DNA from: Caulobacter radicis
GTDB taxonomy: Bacteria; Pseudomonadota; Alphaproteobacteria; Caulobacterales; Caulobacteraceae
Assembly: GCF_003094615.1 (NCBI RefSeq)
Contig: NZ_QDKO01000023.1
Location: forward strand, 1 to 64,000
Direction: 5' to 3'
DNA length: 64,000 nt
A model generated the notes under the pieces. The model was given only the letters and a program-made list of their open reading frames with translations. It was not told the DNA's origin and made no database searches. The position numbers and the translations under genes are program-made. Of this stretch, positions 50,111-58,209 are shown piece by piece. Numbering within the stretch: the stretch's first letter is position 1; each line of letters begins with the position of its first letter.

Positions 50111-50869
50111 TCAGTAATCGATGGTCTTGGGGACGCCGCCGCCCGCGGCGATGGTCTGGCCGTTGATCGCGCCGCTGAGCGGCGAGGCCAGCACGGCGAC
50201 CAGCCAGGCGATCTCCGAGGCGTCGACGATGCGGCCGATGGTGTTGCCCTGGGCGATCCTGGCCTCGGCCTCCGGCGTCGTCTTCTCCGTGCGCGTGCCG
50301 CCCGGATGGATGACGTTGGCGGTGATCCCGCGCGGCCCCAGTTCGTCGGCCAGGTTCTTGGTCAGGGACGAGACCGCGCCGTTGCGGATCGAGGCCACGT
50401 AGTGGCCGGTGGTCCGCGCCGCCAGCCCGCCGATGTTGATGATCCGACCCCAGCCGGCCTCGGCCAGATGCGGCGCGACCGCCCTGGCGGTGCGCAGATA
50501 GCCGGCGACCTTGACGTTGACGTCGGCCAGCAGCGCCGCGCCATCCACCTCGGCCAGCCGGGCGGCGGGGGCCGCGCCGCCCGGCGTGGCGGCGTTGTTG
50601 ACCAGGATGTCGATCCCGCCCAGCTCGGCGATCGCGGCGCGCACGAGATTGTCGACCGAGGCGTCGTCGCCGGTGTCGGCGCGGATCGGCGTCACCCGCC
50701 GGCCCAGGGCGTTGGCCAGTTCGAAGGTCGCCGCCTCCAGGGCCACGCTGTCGCGCCCGGCGATGGCCACCTCGACGCCTTCGCGGCCCAGCGCCAGGGC
50801 GATGGCCTTGCCGATGCCCCGGCTGCCGCCGGTGACGATGGCGCGCTTTCCCGCCAGTTTCAGGTCCAT
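50111..50869 (-). CDS. SDR-fold protein without the classical catalytic residues
   Basis: 252 residues. The cofactor site is intact (TGGSRGIGKAIA at 13-24; NNAAT), so NAD(P) should bind. The catalytic region is not standard: the Ser position lies in INIGG (145-148) and the YxxxK motif is missing (HYVASIRNGAV, with Tyr157 followed by Ile and Arg, and Asn163 where Lys aligns). A divergent SDR group with an S/I-R-N motif exists, so this may be an alternative active site rather than decay. It is coupled to the upstream TonB receptor, nine bases away. Confidence 0.8.
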   Translation of the reverse strand: MDLKLAGKRAIVTGGSRGIGKAIALALGREGVEVAIAGRDSVALEAATFELANALGRRVTPIRADTGDDASVDNLVRAAIAELGGIDILVNNAATPGGAAPAARLAEVDGAALLADVNVKVAGYLRTARAVAPHLAEAGWGRIINIGGLAARTTGHYVASIRNGAVSSLTKNLADELGPRGITANVIHPGGTRTEKTTPEAEARIAQGNTIGRIVDASEIAWLVAVLASPLSGAINGQTIAAGGGVPKTIDY

Positions 50870-50878
50870 GACGGCCTC

Positions 50879-53146
50879 CTAGAACTTGCGATTGACGTAG
50901 AGGTTGACCATCCGCGGCTCGTTGTAGGCGCGGTAGTAGAGGGGCGAGGTCCCGGCGTTGCTGGGCGAATAGCCGCCGGCCTGGCCGCGCCGCAGGTCGA
51001 AGAGATTCTTGACCTGCACGCCGGCGGTCCAGCCCTCGTCGTCGGCGGTGTAGTTGACCGTGGCGTTGACGAAGGTCTGCGGCCGCACCTGGGTCTGGGC
51101 GGTGTTGTAGATGTCGACGTAGCGGCGGGACTCGTACTGGGCGTCGGCGCCGACCCGCCATGCGCCCGGCGTGTCGAGCGGCAGGCGATAGTTGGCCGAA
51201 AAGCCCAGCTGCCAGCGCGGAGCGTAGGGGAAGTCCAGACCCACCAGCGTCTTCCGGCCCGCCACGTTGTTGGGCAGGGTGGCGGTGAAGGTGTCGTAGG
51301 CGGTCTCCAGATAGGCGGCCGTGGCCGACAGGCGCAGGCCCTCGATCGGCGCGGCCGCCAACTCGACCTCGACGCCCTGCGAGTGGGCGTCGCCGGCGTT
51401 GATCAGCTGGTTGACGACGTTGCCCAGGGCCGCCGTCGCCGTGGCCCGGACCTGGAAGTCCTCGATGTCGTTGTAGAAGGCCGCCAGGTTCGCCGTCAGG
51501 GCGCCGTCCAGCCAGCGTGTCTTGATCCCGAGCTCATAGGTGCTGGTCGTCTGAGGCAGGTACGGCGTCAGCGAACCGACCACGGTGTTGGTGCGCAGGT
51601 CGTAGCCGCCGCTCTTGAAGCCCTGCGAATAGGAGCCGTAGACCAGAACGTCCGGCGTCCACTGGAACTGCAGGCCAAGCTTCGGCGTGAAGCTGTCGAA
51701 GCTGGTCCACGGCGCATGGACGTCGAAATTGGTGGTGTAGGGGCCGTACAGCTTCTCGAACTGCCAGGGATCGTAGTTCCACTCCTGCGGGTCGTGCAGG
51801 GCGGTGTTGGATTTCTGCTGGCCGAAATTGTCGAAGCGCCGACGGTCCTCGGTGTAGCGGCCGCCCAGCGTCGCGGTCAGGCGCTGCGTCAGCTTGTAGT
51901 TCACCTGGCCGAACACGGCCCAGCTTTCGGTGCGCAGGTAGTTGTTGGTGTGGGTGACCGTGCCGACGTTGTCGTTGGGGCTGCCGGCCGACTGGCTGAG
52001 CCGGTGATTGTGGAAATACTCGTAGAAATAATAGACGCCGGCGACGAAGTTCAGGCGATCGAACTCGCCGTTGAGGTTGAATTCCTGGGTCCGGTAGTGC
52101 TGGTCGAAGCCGGCGTAGCTGTCGCCCTTGATCTGGGTGACGCCGTCGTTGTCGTAGTAGATCGGGCCGTGCATGCCGCGCACGGCGGTCACCGACTTCA
52201 GGCTCAGATTGTCGGTCAGGCGATGCTTGATGGTCAGCGAGGCGCCGTAAACCGTGGTCCTGTTGTAGGGCAGGGTGTCCGACCAGGTCAGGTCCGGATC
52301 GGTCTTGCCGTTTCCGCCGACCTGGCCGTCGGGCTGGTTCACAGGCGTGTAGTAGCTCTGGCTGGAGCGGTCCCACATGCCGTCGGTCGAGAAGCCGATG
52401 CTGGTGTTCTCCGTAAGCTGCGAGAACAGCTTGCCGCGCAGGACGGTCAGGTCGAGGTCGTTGACGTCCTTGTTCAGCGGCACGCTGTGCTGCCAGCCGT
52501 CGCGGGTGTGGCGGATCACCGACAGCGAGCCGTTCAGCTTGTCATCGCTCAGGATCGCGCCGTTGATGCGGGCCTTGAAGTCGAGGTTGTCGTAGCTGCC
52601 GAGCGCCAGCCCGACCTCGCCGCTGCGCTGGGCCGTCGGCTCCTTGGTGATGAAGCGGATGGCGCCGGCGCTGGAATTGCGGCCGTAGAGCGTGCCCTGC
52701 GGTCCGCGCAGCACCTCCACCCGCTCCAGGTCGGGCGTGTCGTAGAGCGAGCCGACGGTGCGCGCCAGGTAGACGTCGTCGACGTAAACCGCGACCGAGG
52801 GCTCGGGATAGGTGTCGATCTCGCCGATGCCGCGGATCGAATACTGCTGGGTGGTGTAGGCCGTGGAGCGACGGGGCGCGAGCAGGCCCGGCACGCGGCC
52901 GGCCAGGTCGCGGAAGGTGGCGATCTTCTGCTGTTCGATGGCTTCGCCGGCCAGGGCCGTGATGGCGATCGGCGTGTTCTGCAGGTTCTCCGACCGCTTC
53001 TGGGCGGTGACGATCACCTCCTCGACCTTGCCGTCGGCGGCGTCGGGCGAGTTCGGCGCGGCGTGAGCCGTCGAGGAGAGCGCCGCGAAGGCGGTGGCGG
53101 CCAGCAGGCGGATGCGAAGAGCCGGCGACGGAATGAAGCTTTGCAT
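50879..53146 (-). CDS. TonB-dependent receptor
   Basis: 755 residues. Signal peptide ending STAHA; TonB-box-like VEEVIVTAQKRSENLQNTPIAI; plug with SIRGIGEIDTYPEPSVAVYVDDVYLART and ERVEVLRGPQGTLYGRNSSAGAIRFIT; barrel to a terminal MVNLYVNRKF. This is the typical alphaproteobacterial type for complex natural products or xenobiotics. It is the first gene of a two-gene transcript with the atypical SDR. An AT-rich 236-base region lies upstream. Confidence 0.92.
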   Translation of the reverse strand: MQSFIPSPALRIRLLAATAFAALSSTAHAAPNSPDAADGKVEEVIVTAQKRSENLQNTPIAITALAGEAIEQQKIATFRDLAGRVPGLLAPRRSTAYTTQQYSIRGIGEIDTYPEPSVAVYVDDVYLARTVGSLYDTPDLERVEVLRGPQGTLYGRNSSAGAIRFITKEPTAQRSGEVGLALGSYDNLDFKARINGAILSDDKLNGSLSVIRHTRDGWQHSVPLNKDVNDLDLTVLRGKLFSQLTENTSIGFSTDGMWDRSSQSYYTPVNQPDGQVGGNGKTDPDLTWSDTLPYNRTTVYGASLTIKHRLTDNLSLKSVTAVRGMHGPIYYDNDGVTQIKGDSYAGFDQHYRTQEFNLNGEFDRLNFVAGVYYFYEYFHNHRLSQSAGSPNDNVGTVTHTNNYLRTESWAVFGQVNYKLTQRLTATLGGRYTEDRRRFDNFGQQKSNTALHDPQEWNYDPWQFEKLYGPYTTNFDVHAPWTSFDSFTPKLGLQFQWTPDVLVYGSYSQGFKSGGYDLRTNTVVGSLTPYLPQTTSTYELGIKTRWLDGALTANLAAFYNDIEDFQVRATATAALGNVVNQLINAGDAHSQGVEVELAAAPIEGLRLSATAAYLETAYDTFTATLPNNVAGRKTLVGLDFPYAPRWQLGFSANYRLPLDTPGAWRVGADAQYESRRYVDIYNTAQTQVRPQTFVNATVNYTADDEGWTAGVQVKNLFDLRRGQAGGYSPSNAGTSPLYYRAYNEPRMVNLYVNRKF

Positions 53147-53382
53147 AATGCCCCGAGAGAGTGGCCGACAAGCGCGGCGGTGGTCGGGGCGTCAGGGGCG
53201 TCTTTGTCGCGATGAATGAAATCTAGGTTTCTTGCTTGGCGTGTTGAGGTTTTCTGAAGTCGTAAATCTGGCCGTTATTTCTCTTTCGAAAACAATGGTG
53301 CTTATTTAGGTGTCTCGATTTTGTATTTTCGCGCGGAAATCTGAATAATTCGAATGAAGGTTATGAGCGCTGGTTCGCCGCC

Positions 53383-54216
53383 TCAATGCAGCTTCGGATA
53401 GGCAAGGCCGCGGGCCAGATCCTCCAGGTGCACGACCGCGCGATAGTGGGCGGCCGGCAGCAGGTCGAAGCCGTCGAGCAGCAGGGCGTGGCGAGCCGAG
53501 CGCAAGGCGGGGTCGGTCGCGACCTCGTCCAGCACGGCCAGGGTCGTGGCGTGGACGGACGCCGGCAGCGCGGCCGAGGCGATCAGCGGCAGGCCGGGCG
53601 TCGCGGCGGTCCAGGCCAGCACGCGCAGGCCGCCGGCGAGCGCTGGGCGATGGCGCTGGATGTGGGCCCAGGTGACGCAGTCGACCGCCGCCACGTCCGC
53701 GTCGCCGTCGATCACGGCCTGGGCGCTGGCCACATGGGCCCCGGTCAGCACGACGGAGCGGAAGAACCGCTCGCCGCCGGCCAGGGGCGCGATCTCGGCC
53801 CGAAGCAGGTTCATGCCGGTGTTGGAGGCCGGATCATTGAGCGCGCAGCGTTGGCCGCGCAGGTCCGCCAGGTTGGCGGCCGGATCCTCGGCCCGCACCA
53901 GTATGGCGCTGCGGTGCAGGGCGCCGTCACAGCCGGCGGCGCGGTAGCGCGGCGTGGCCAGCACCCGCACGGCGCCCTTCAGTTGCTTGGCCAGGGGGTA
54001 GCCGCAGGTCTGGGCCAGCAGCAGGTCGGGGTTGCGCCAGACGTCCTCCAGCGGCTCGTCGCGGCTCAGGCGCGTCGGCGCACGCACGCCGCGGGCCTTC
54101 AGCCGCCTGGCGATGGCCGACCACAGCTGGTCGTTGGCCTCGCGCAGTTCGGGCAGGTCGTACATCGGCAGGGCGGCGACGGCGGCCACGGGGCGGTGGC
54201 GACGGGCGAGGGTCAT
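53383..54216 (-). CDS. PhnD/phosphate-binding-like protein without signal peptide
   Basis: 277 residues. It has a periplasmic-binding-protein type II layout like PhnD (VAALPMYDLPELREANDQLWSAIARRL, LLLAQTCGYPL, LRGQRCALNDPASNTGMNLLR, VIDGDADVAAVDCVTW). No export signal is visible: the N terminus is MTLARRHRPVAAVAALPMYD and leads directly into the first strand. No permease or ATPase is nearby. Its ATG overlaps the stop of the fatty-acid desaturase gene (ATGA), an unusual pairing. It could be a cytosolic ligand sensor. Confidence 0.75.
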   Translation of the reverse strand: MTLARRHRPVAAVAALPMYDLPELREANDQLWSAIARRLKARGVRAPTRLSRDEPLEDVWRNPDLLLAQTCGYPLAKQLKGAVRVLATPRYRAAGCDGALHRSAILVRAEDPAANLADLRGQRCALNDPASNTGMNLLRAEIAPLAGGERFFRSVVLTGAHVASAQAVIDGDADVAAVDCVTWAHIQRHRPALAGGLRVLAWTAATPGLPLIASAALPASVHATTLAVLDEVATDPALRSARHALLLDGFDLLPAAHYRAVVHLEDLARGLAYPKLH

Positions 54217-55136
54217 GACGAGGTCTCCAGCGCCTTGCGGTGGTCGGCGTGGTCGTGCGGGGTCAGCAGGTATCGACGGAAGATCTCGCCATAGCCGTCG
54301 TAGGCGAGGCCGCCATTGGCGGCGAGCAGGCGGGCGCGCTCGCGGGCGTAGCGGCCGGGCAGGCGGTACCAGGGCGTGCCGGGGCTGTCGTGATGGGCGG
54401 CGTGCAGGTTGTTGTTGAGGAACAAGAGGCCCAGCACGGGCGCGTTCTCGACCACGGCCACGCGCCGGTCGTGAAGGCAGTGGGCGCGATGCTCGGCGAA
54501 CGAGCGGATCAGCGACAGGGCCGCGCCCGGATAGACGAAGCACAGCAGATAGCGGTCGAGCGAGAGGCCGCAGGCGAAATGCAGCCAGGCCACCACGACG
54601 GCGACAAGCGCCAGGTGCGTCGCCCAGATCCGGCGCGCCGTCGCCGCGTGAGGCGAGCCCAGGCCTCGGGCCTCCCGGACGAGGAAGGTCGCGATCTCGA
54701 TCGGCGGACCCAGCAGCAGCCGGCCCGCCAGGGTCGATCCGGCGAACGCCGAGACCCGCGCCCAGCGCGAGGCCGTGGGCGGCAGGTAGCGCGACTCCGG
54801 GTCGTGCTCTGGGCTCGTCAGGTCGTGGGTGGCGTGGTGGGCCAGGTGCGTGCGGCGATAGAGCGGGTAGGGCAGCCACAGCGACAGCGGCGCGAAGGCC
54901 AGGGCGTCGTTGACCCGTCGCCATGGAGTCGGATGGCCGTGGATCGCCTCGTGCTGGAACGAGCCGTGCCAGGCCAGGATCCAGCCGCCCAGCGCCGCCA
55001 GCAGCGGCGTCGGGATCTTGGCGCTGGCCAGGGTGAGCATGATCCAGCCGCCATGGATGACGGCCCAGAGGATCAGGGTGGGAACTTCGAGACGGCTCGG
55101 GAGCGAAGGTGAATCAGGTCGGGGCGCCGACGACAT
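54213..55136 (-). CDS. Membrane fatty acid desaturase-family protein
   Basis: 307 residues with several membrane helices and the three His boxes of di-iron desaturases and hydroxylases: HEAIHGH (62-68), HLAHHATH (97-104) and NNNLHAAHHD (around 240). It acts in the inner membrane on a lipid or other hydrophobic substrate using oxygen. It is followed without a gap by the PhnD-like gene and faces a TonB receptor gene across a 413-base spacer. Confidence 0.88.
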   Translation of the reverse strand: MSSAPRPDSPSLPSRLEVPTLILWAVIHGGWIMLTLASAKIPTPLLAALGGWILAWHGSFQHEAIHGHPTPWRRVNDALAFAPLSLWLPYPLYRRTHLAHHATHDLTSPEHDPESRYLPPTASRWARVSAFAGSTLAGRLLLGPPIEIATFLVREARGLGSPHAATARRIWATHLALVAVVVAWLHFACGLSLDRYLLCFVYPGAALSLIRSFAEHRAHCLHDRRVAVVENAPVLGLLFLNNNLHAAHHDSPGTPWYRLPGRYARERARLLAANGGLAYDGYGEIFRRYLLTPHDHADHRKALETSS

Positions 55137-55193
55137 CTATGCGACTTCCAACGGGGGGAGCAGGCGCGCCTGCCGGGGTGTGACGTCAAAAAT

Positions 55194-55208
55194 CTACAAA
55201 TTGAGTAG
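55194..55208. promoter_or_regulatory. Operator-like CTAC-N7-GTAG, site 1
   Basis: Inverted repeat preceded by an AAAATC block, 14 bases after a TGACGTCA-like sequence. It matches site 2 in arm spacing. Confidence 0.4.
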
Positions 55209-55331
55209 GAATTGGGTCGAGGGAGTTTTTCTGGCGATGCGTTCAGGCCCGGCGGACGCGAAGCCGCCTTGGCGAGGAGGGCCGCGTCGCCGTGAAGACG
55301 TCGCGCCTTCCACGCGTGGCGAGCTAAAATC

Positions 55332-55346
55332 CTATAAAACAAGTAG
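55332..55346. promoter_or_regulatory. Operator-like CTAT-N7-GTAG, site 2
   Basis: Same spacing and same AAAATC neighbour as site 1, 138 bases further on, next to an AT-rich ATATATAT-like stretch. Confidence 0.4.
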
Positions 55347-55549
55347 AAATATATATGCTGAGCGCGGCGCGGCGTTGGCGCGCGAGCCGCCAAAATGAGG
55401 AAATTTGAGCCAAGCCGTTGGCCTAAATGAATTTGTTTCGACTGCCCGTGTCGAATTGAACCTTACTCCGACGATAGAAAAACTGGAGCGATAAGCGCCA
55501 CGAGCGGCCTTAAGGCGGCCCCACTGTTTGTTTCTGGGGCTTACCGTTC

Positions 55550-58183
55550 ATGTCCAAGTCGACGCTTGCGCTCGCCGCGCTTCTGGCTTCCGCCGCCATC
55601 CCCACCTTCGTCCACGCCCAGGCCGCGAACGCGCCGGCCGACGCCTCCTCGACGGCGGTCGACGAACTGGTCGTCACCGGCACCAACATCCGCGGCGCCT
55701 CGGCCAAGGGCTTCAATCCGGTGCAGGTGATCGGCATCGAGGAGGTGAAGACCTCGGGCAAGGTGACGGTGGCCGACCTGCTGCGCTCGATCTCGGCCAA
55801 CACCGGCAACTCGACCAACGAGACCAGCAACAGCGGCTGGGCCTCGGGCTCGGCCGGCATCGGCCTGCGCGGCCTGTCGCAGAAGAACACCCTGGTGCTG
55901 CTGAACGGCCGCCGCGTCGCCAACTACGGCTTCCCGTCCAACGGCCTGTCGGACACCTTCGTCAACCTGAACGCCCTGCCTCTGGTGGCGGTGCAGCGCA
56001 TGGAGGTGCTGAAGGACGGCGCCTCGGCCATCTACGGCTCGGACGCCGTGGCCGGCGTGGTCAACATCATCACTCGCCAGAACTTCCAGGGCCTCGAGGG
56101 CGGGGCCACCTACGGCACGTCGGGCGAGGGCGGCCTCGACACCTGGCGTGGCAAGCTGGTCGGCGGCTTCGGTGATCTCGACGAGGACCGCTTCAACGTG
56201 CTGTTCAGCGTCGAGGCCTACACCCGCGACCGCCTCGACCAGGACGAGCGCGACCTGACCAAGTCGGGCATCTATACCGGCCAACCGGGCGGCCGCTGGA
56301 ACGGCTGGAGCGCCAAGGGCGCCCGCTTCCTGGTCAATGGCGCGTCGGTTCCGTTCCTCGACGCGGCCGGCAACTGCCCGACCGGCATGGTCCGCACCGC
56401 CAGCGCGCCGATCGACGGCCTGGCCGGCGAGACCTGCGCCATCAACCTGTCGCCGTACACCACGCTGATCCCGTCGACCGACCGCTATCAGGGCTATGTC
56501 AGCGGCACGTACCGCGTGACCGACAACGTCGAACTCTTCGGCGAGGCGGTCTACAGCTACATCAAGGGCGCCTCGATCTTCGGCTCCAGCCCGTACTTCA
56601 CGCTCGAGGGCGGCCGGTTCGCGCTGAACGCCACGACGGGCCTGGCCGAGCCGGTCTCGAACCTGCTGCCGGCCAACAATCCCTACAACCCCTACGGCGT
56701 GGCCACGCCGATCGAATATACCTTCTTCGACCTGGGCCAATCGCTGAAGACCAACGTCTCCAAGGCCTATCGCGTCCTCGGCGGCGTGCGCGGCAAGAAC
56801 GAGCGGTTCGACTGGGAGTTCGCCGCCTTCGCCTCGGCCAGCGACGAGCGCGAGACGGTCGCCGCCGGCTTCGCCAACCGCTGGGCCCTGGCCGACGCCC
56901 TGGCCAAGGGCACGCTGAACCTGCACCAGCCGGAAGACACTCCCAGGGCCGTGCTGGACGCCATCCGCCTCAGCACCGTCCGCCCGGCCAAGTCGGAGCT
57001 GTACGGCGCCGACTTCAAGATCTCCGGCGAGCTGTTCCAACTGCCGGCTGGTCCGGTCGGCTACGCGGCGGGCGTCGAGTACCGCAACGAGTCCCTGGTC
57101 TCGCGCAATCCCTGGCAGATCGACGCGGGCCTGCAGGTCCGCCCGGCCATCGCCGCCGTCGACGGCGAGCGCGAGGTGGTCGCCGGCTATGTCGAGGCCA
57201 ACGTCCCGATCCTGCCGACCCTGGAGCTGCAGGTCGCCGGCCGCGGCGACCACTACAGCGACTTCGGCAGCGCCTTCTCGCCCAAGGCCGGCGTGCGCTG
57301 GCGTCCGAGCGACAAGGTGACCCTGCGGGCCTCGGCCTCGCGCGGCTTCCGCGCCCCGTCGCTGTCGGAGAACTCGGCCTCGACCAACATCTCCTACGGC
57401 ACGGTGGTCGACCCCTACGATCCGGACCTGCCCGGCTCGCGCCAGAGCCCGACCTTCTTCACGGTCGGCAACACCGACCTGGACCCCGAGCGCACGCGCT
57501 CGTTCAACGTCGGCGCGGTGTTCACGCCGCTGCGCGGCAGCCTGATCAGCATCGACTGGTACAAGATCAAGCTCAGCAACCTGGTGGGCACGGGCAACAC
57601 CACCTCGATCGTCCAGGGCAACAACCCCGCCGACGTGATCCGGGATTCCCGCGGCAAGCTGGTGGCCGTCTACAACCGCTACCAGAACCTCACCGAGCTC
57701 ACGACCTCGGGCCTGGACATCGAACTGGGCCAGAAGCTGAGCACCGAGACCTACGGCGACTTCACCGTCTCGACCGCCTACACCCACGTCTTCGACTATC
57801 GCCGGCCGGTCACCCCGGGCGGCGCCCTGGTCAACTACGCGGGCAACAACCGCGGCCCGGTGCTGCCGGCCGACAAGGCCACCACGCGCCTGGGCTGGAG
57901 GATCTCGGACCTCGACGCCAACCTGACCTGGTACCACACCAGCGGCTACGACCTGATCCCGACCGTCGCCGGCCAGAGCCGCGTCGACGCCTACGACCAG
58001 GTCGACCTCTATGTCGGATGGTCGGGCTTCAAGAAGGTGACGATCTACGCCAAGGTCGAGAACGTCTTCGACGAGGCGCCGCCGCACGACGCCAACTTCC
58101 CCGGCATCCGCGCGCCGTACGACTTCAGCCAGTACGACCTGCGCGGCCGCTACTTCCAAGTCGGCTTCGACTACCGCCTGTAA
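55550..58183 (+). CDS. TonB-dependent receptor
   Basis: 877 residues. Signal peptide ending FVHAQA; VDELVVTGTNIRG; plug with IGLRGLSQKNTLVLLNGRRVANYG and VQRMEVLKDGASAIYGSDAVAGVVNIIT. This plug pattern (LLNGRR, KDGASAIYGSDAVAG) is that of the group often linked with peptide- or oligosaccharide-type substrates. The barrel ends GRYFQVGFDYRL rather than in Phe. It is followed 26 bases later by an exported M14 peptidase, so a peptide ligand is a reasonable inference. Confidence 0.92.
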   Translation: MSKSTLALAALLASAAIPTFVHAQAANAPADASSTAVDELVVTGTNIRGASAKGFNPVQVIGIEEVKTSGKVTVADLLRSISANTGNSTNETSNSGWASGSAGIGLRGLSQKNTLVLLNGRRVANYGFPSNGLSDTFVNLNALPLVAVQRMEVLKDGASAIYGSDAVAGVVNIITRQNFQGLEGGATYGTSGEGGLDTWRGKLVGGFGDLDEDRFNVLFSVEAYTRDRLDQDERDLTKSGIYTGQPGGRWNGWSAKGARFLVNGASVPFLDAAGNCPTGMVRTASAPIDGLAGETCAINLSPYTTLIPSTDRYQGYVSGTYRVTDNVELFGEAVYSYIKGASIFGSSPYFTLEGGRFALNATTGLAEPVSNLLPANNPYNPYGVATPIEYTFFDLGQSLKTNVSKAYRVLGGVRGKNERFDWEFAAFASASDERETVAAGFANRWALADALAKGTLNLHQPEDTPRAVLDAIRLSTVRPAKSELYGADFKISGELFQLPAGPVGYAAGVEYRNESLVSRNPWQIDAGLQVRPAIAAVDGEREVVAGYVEANVPILPTLELQVAGRGDHYSDFGSAFSPKAGVRWRPSDKVTLRASASRGFRAPSLSENSASTNISYGTVVDPYDPDLPGSRQSPTFFTVGNTDLDPERTRSFNVGAVFTPLRGSLISIDWYKIKLSNLVGTGNTTSIVQGNNPADVIRDSRGKLVAVYNRYQNLTELTTSGLDIELGQKLSTETYGDFTVSTAYTHVFDYRRPVTPGGALVNYAGNNRGPVLPADKATTRLGWRISDLDANLTWYHTSGYDLIPTVAGQSRVDAYDQVDLYVGWSGFKKVTIYAKVENVFDEAPPHDANFPGIRAPYDFSQYDLRGRYFQVGFDYRL

Positions 58184-58209
58184 GCGTCCTCCGATCGAGT
58201 AGAAACATC

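Larger units (their letters stand above)
55137..55549. promoter_or_regulatory. Divergent control region, desaturase versus TonB receptor
   Basis: 413 bases without a gene, with AT-rich stretches around 55187-55215 and 55325-55355. Both stretches contain the pattern AAAATC followed by CTA(C/T)-N7-GTAG (55194-55208 and 55332-55346), which looks like a pair of operators with equal arm spacing. Confidence 0.5.
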
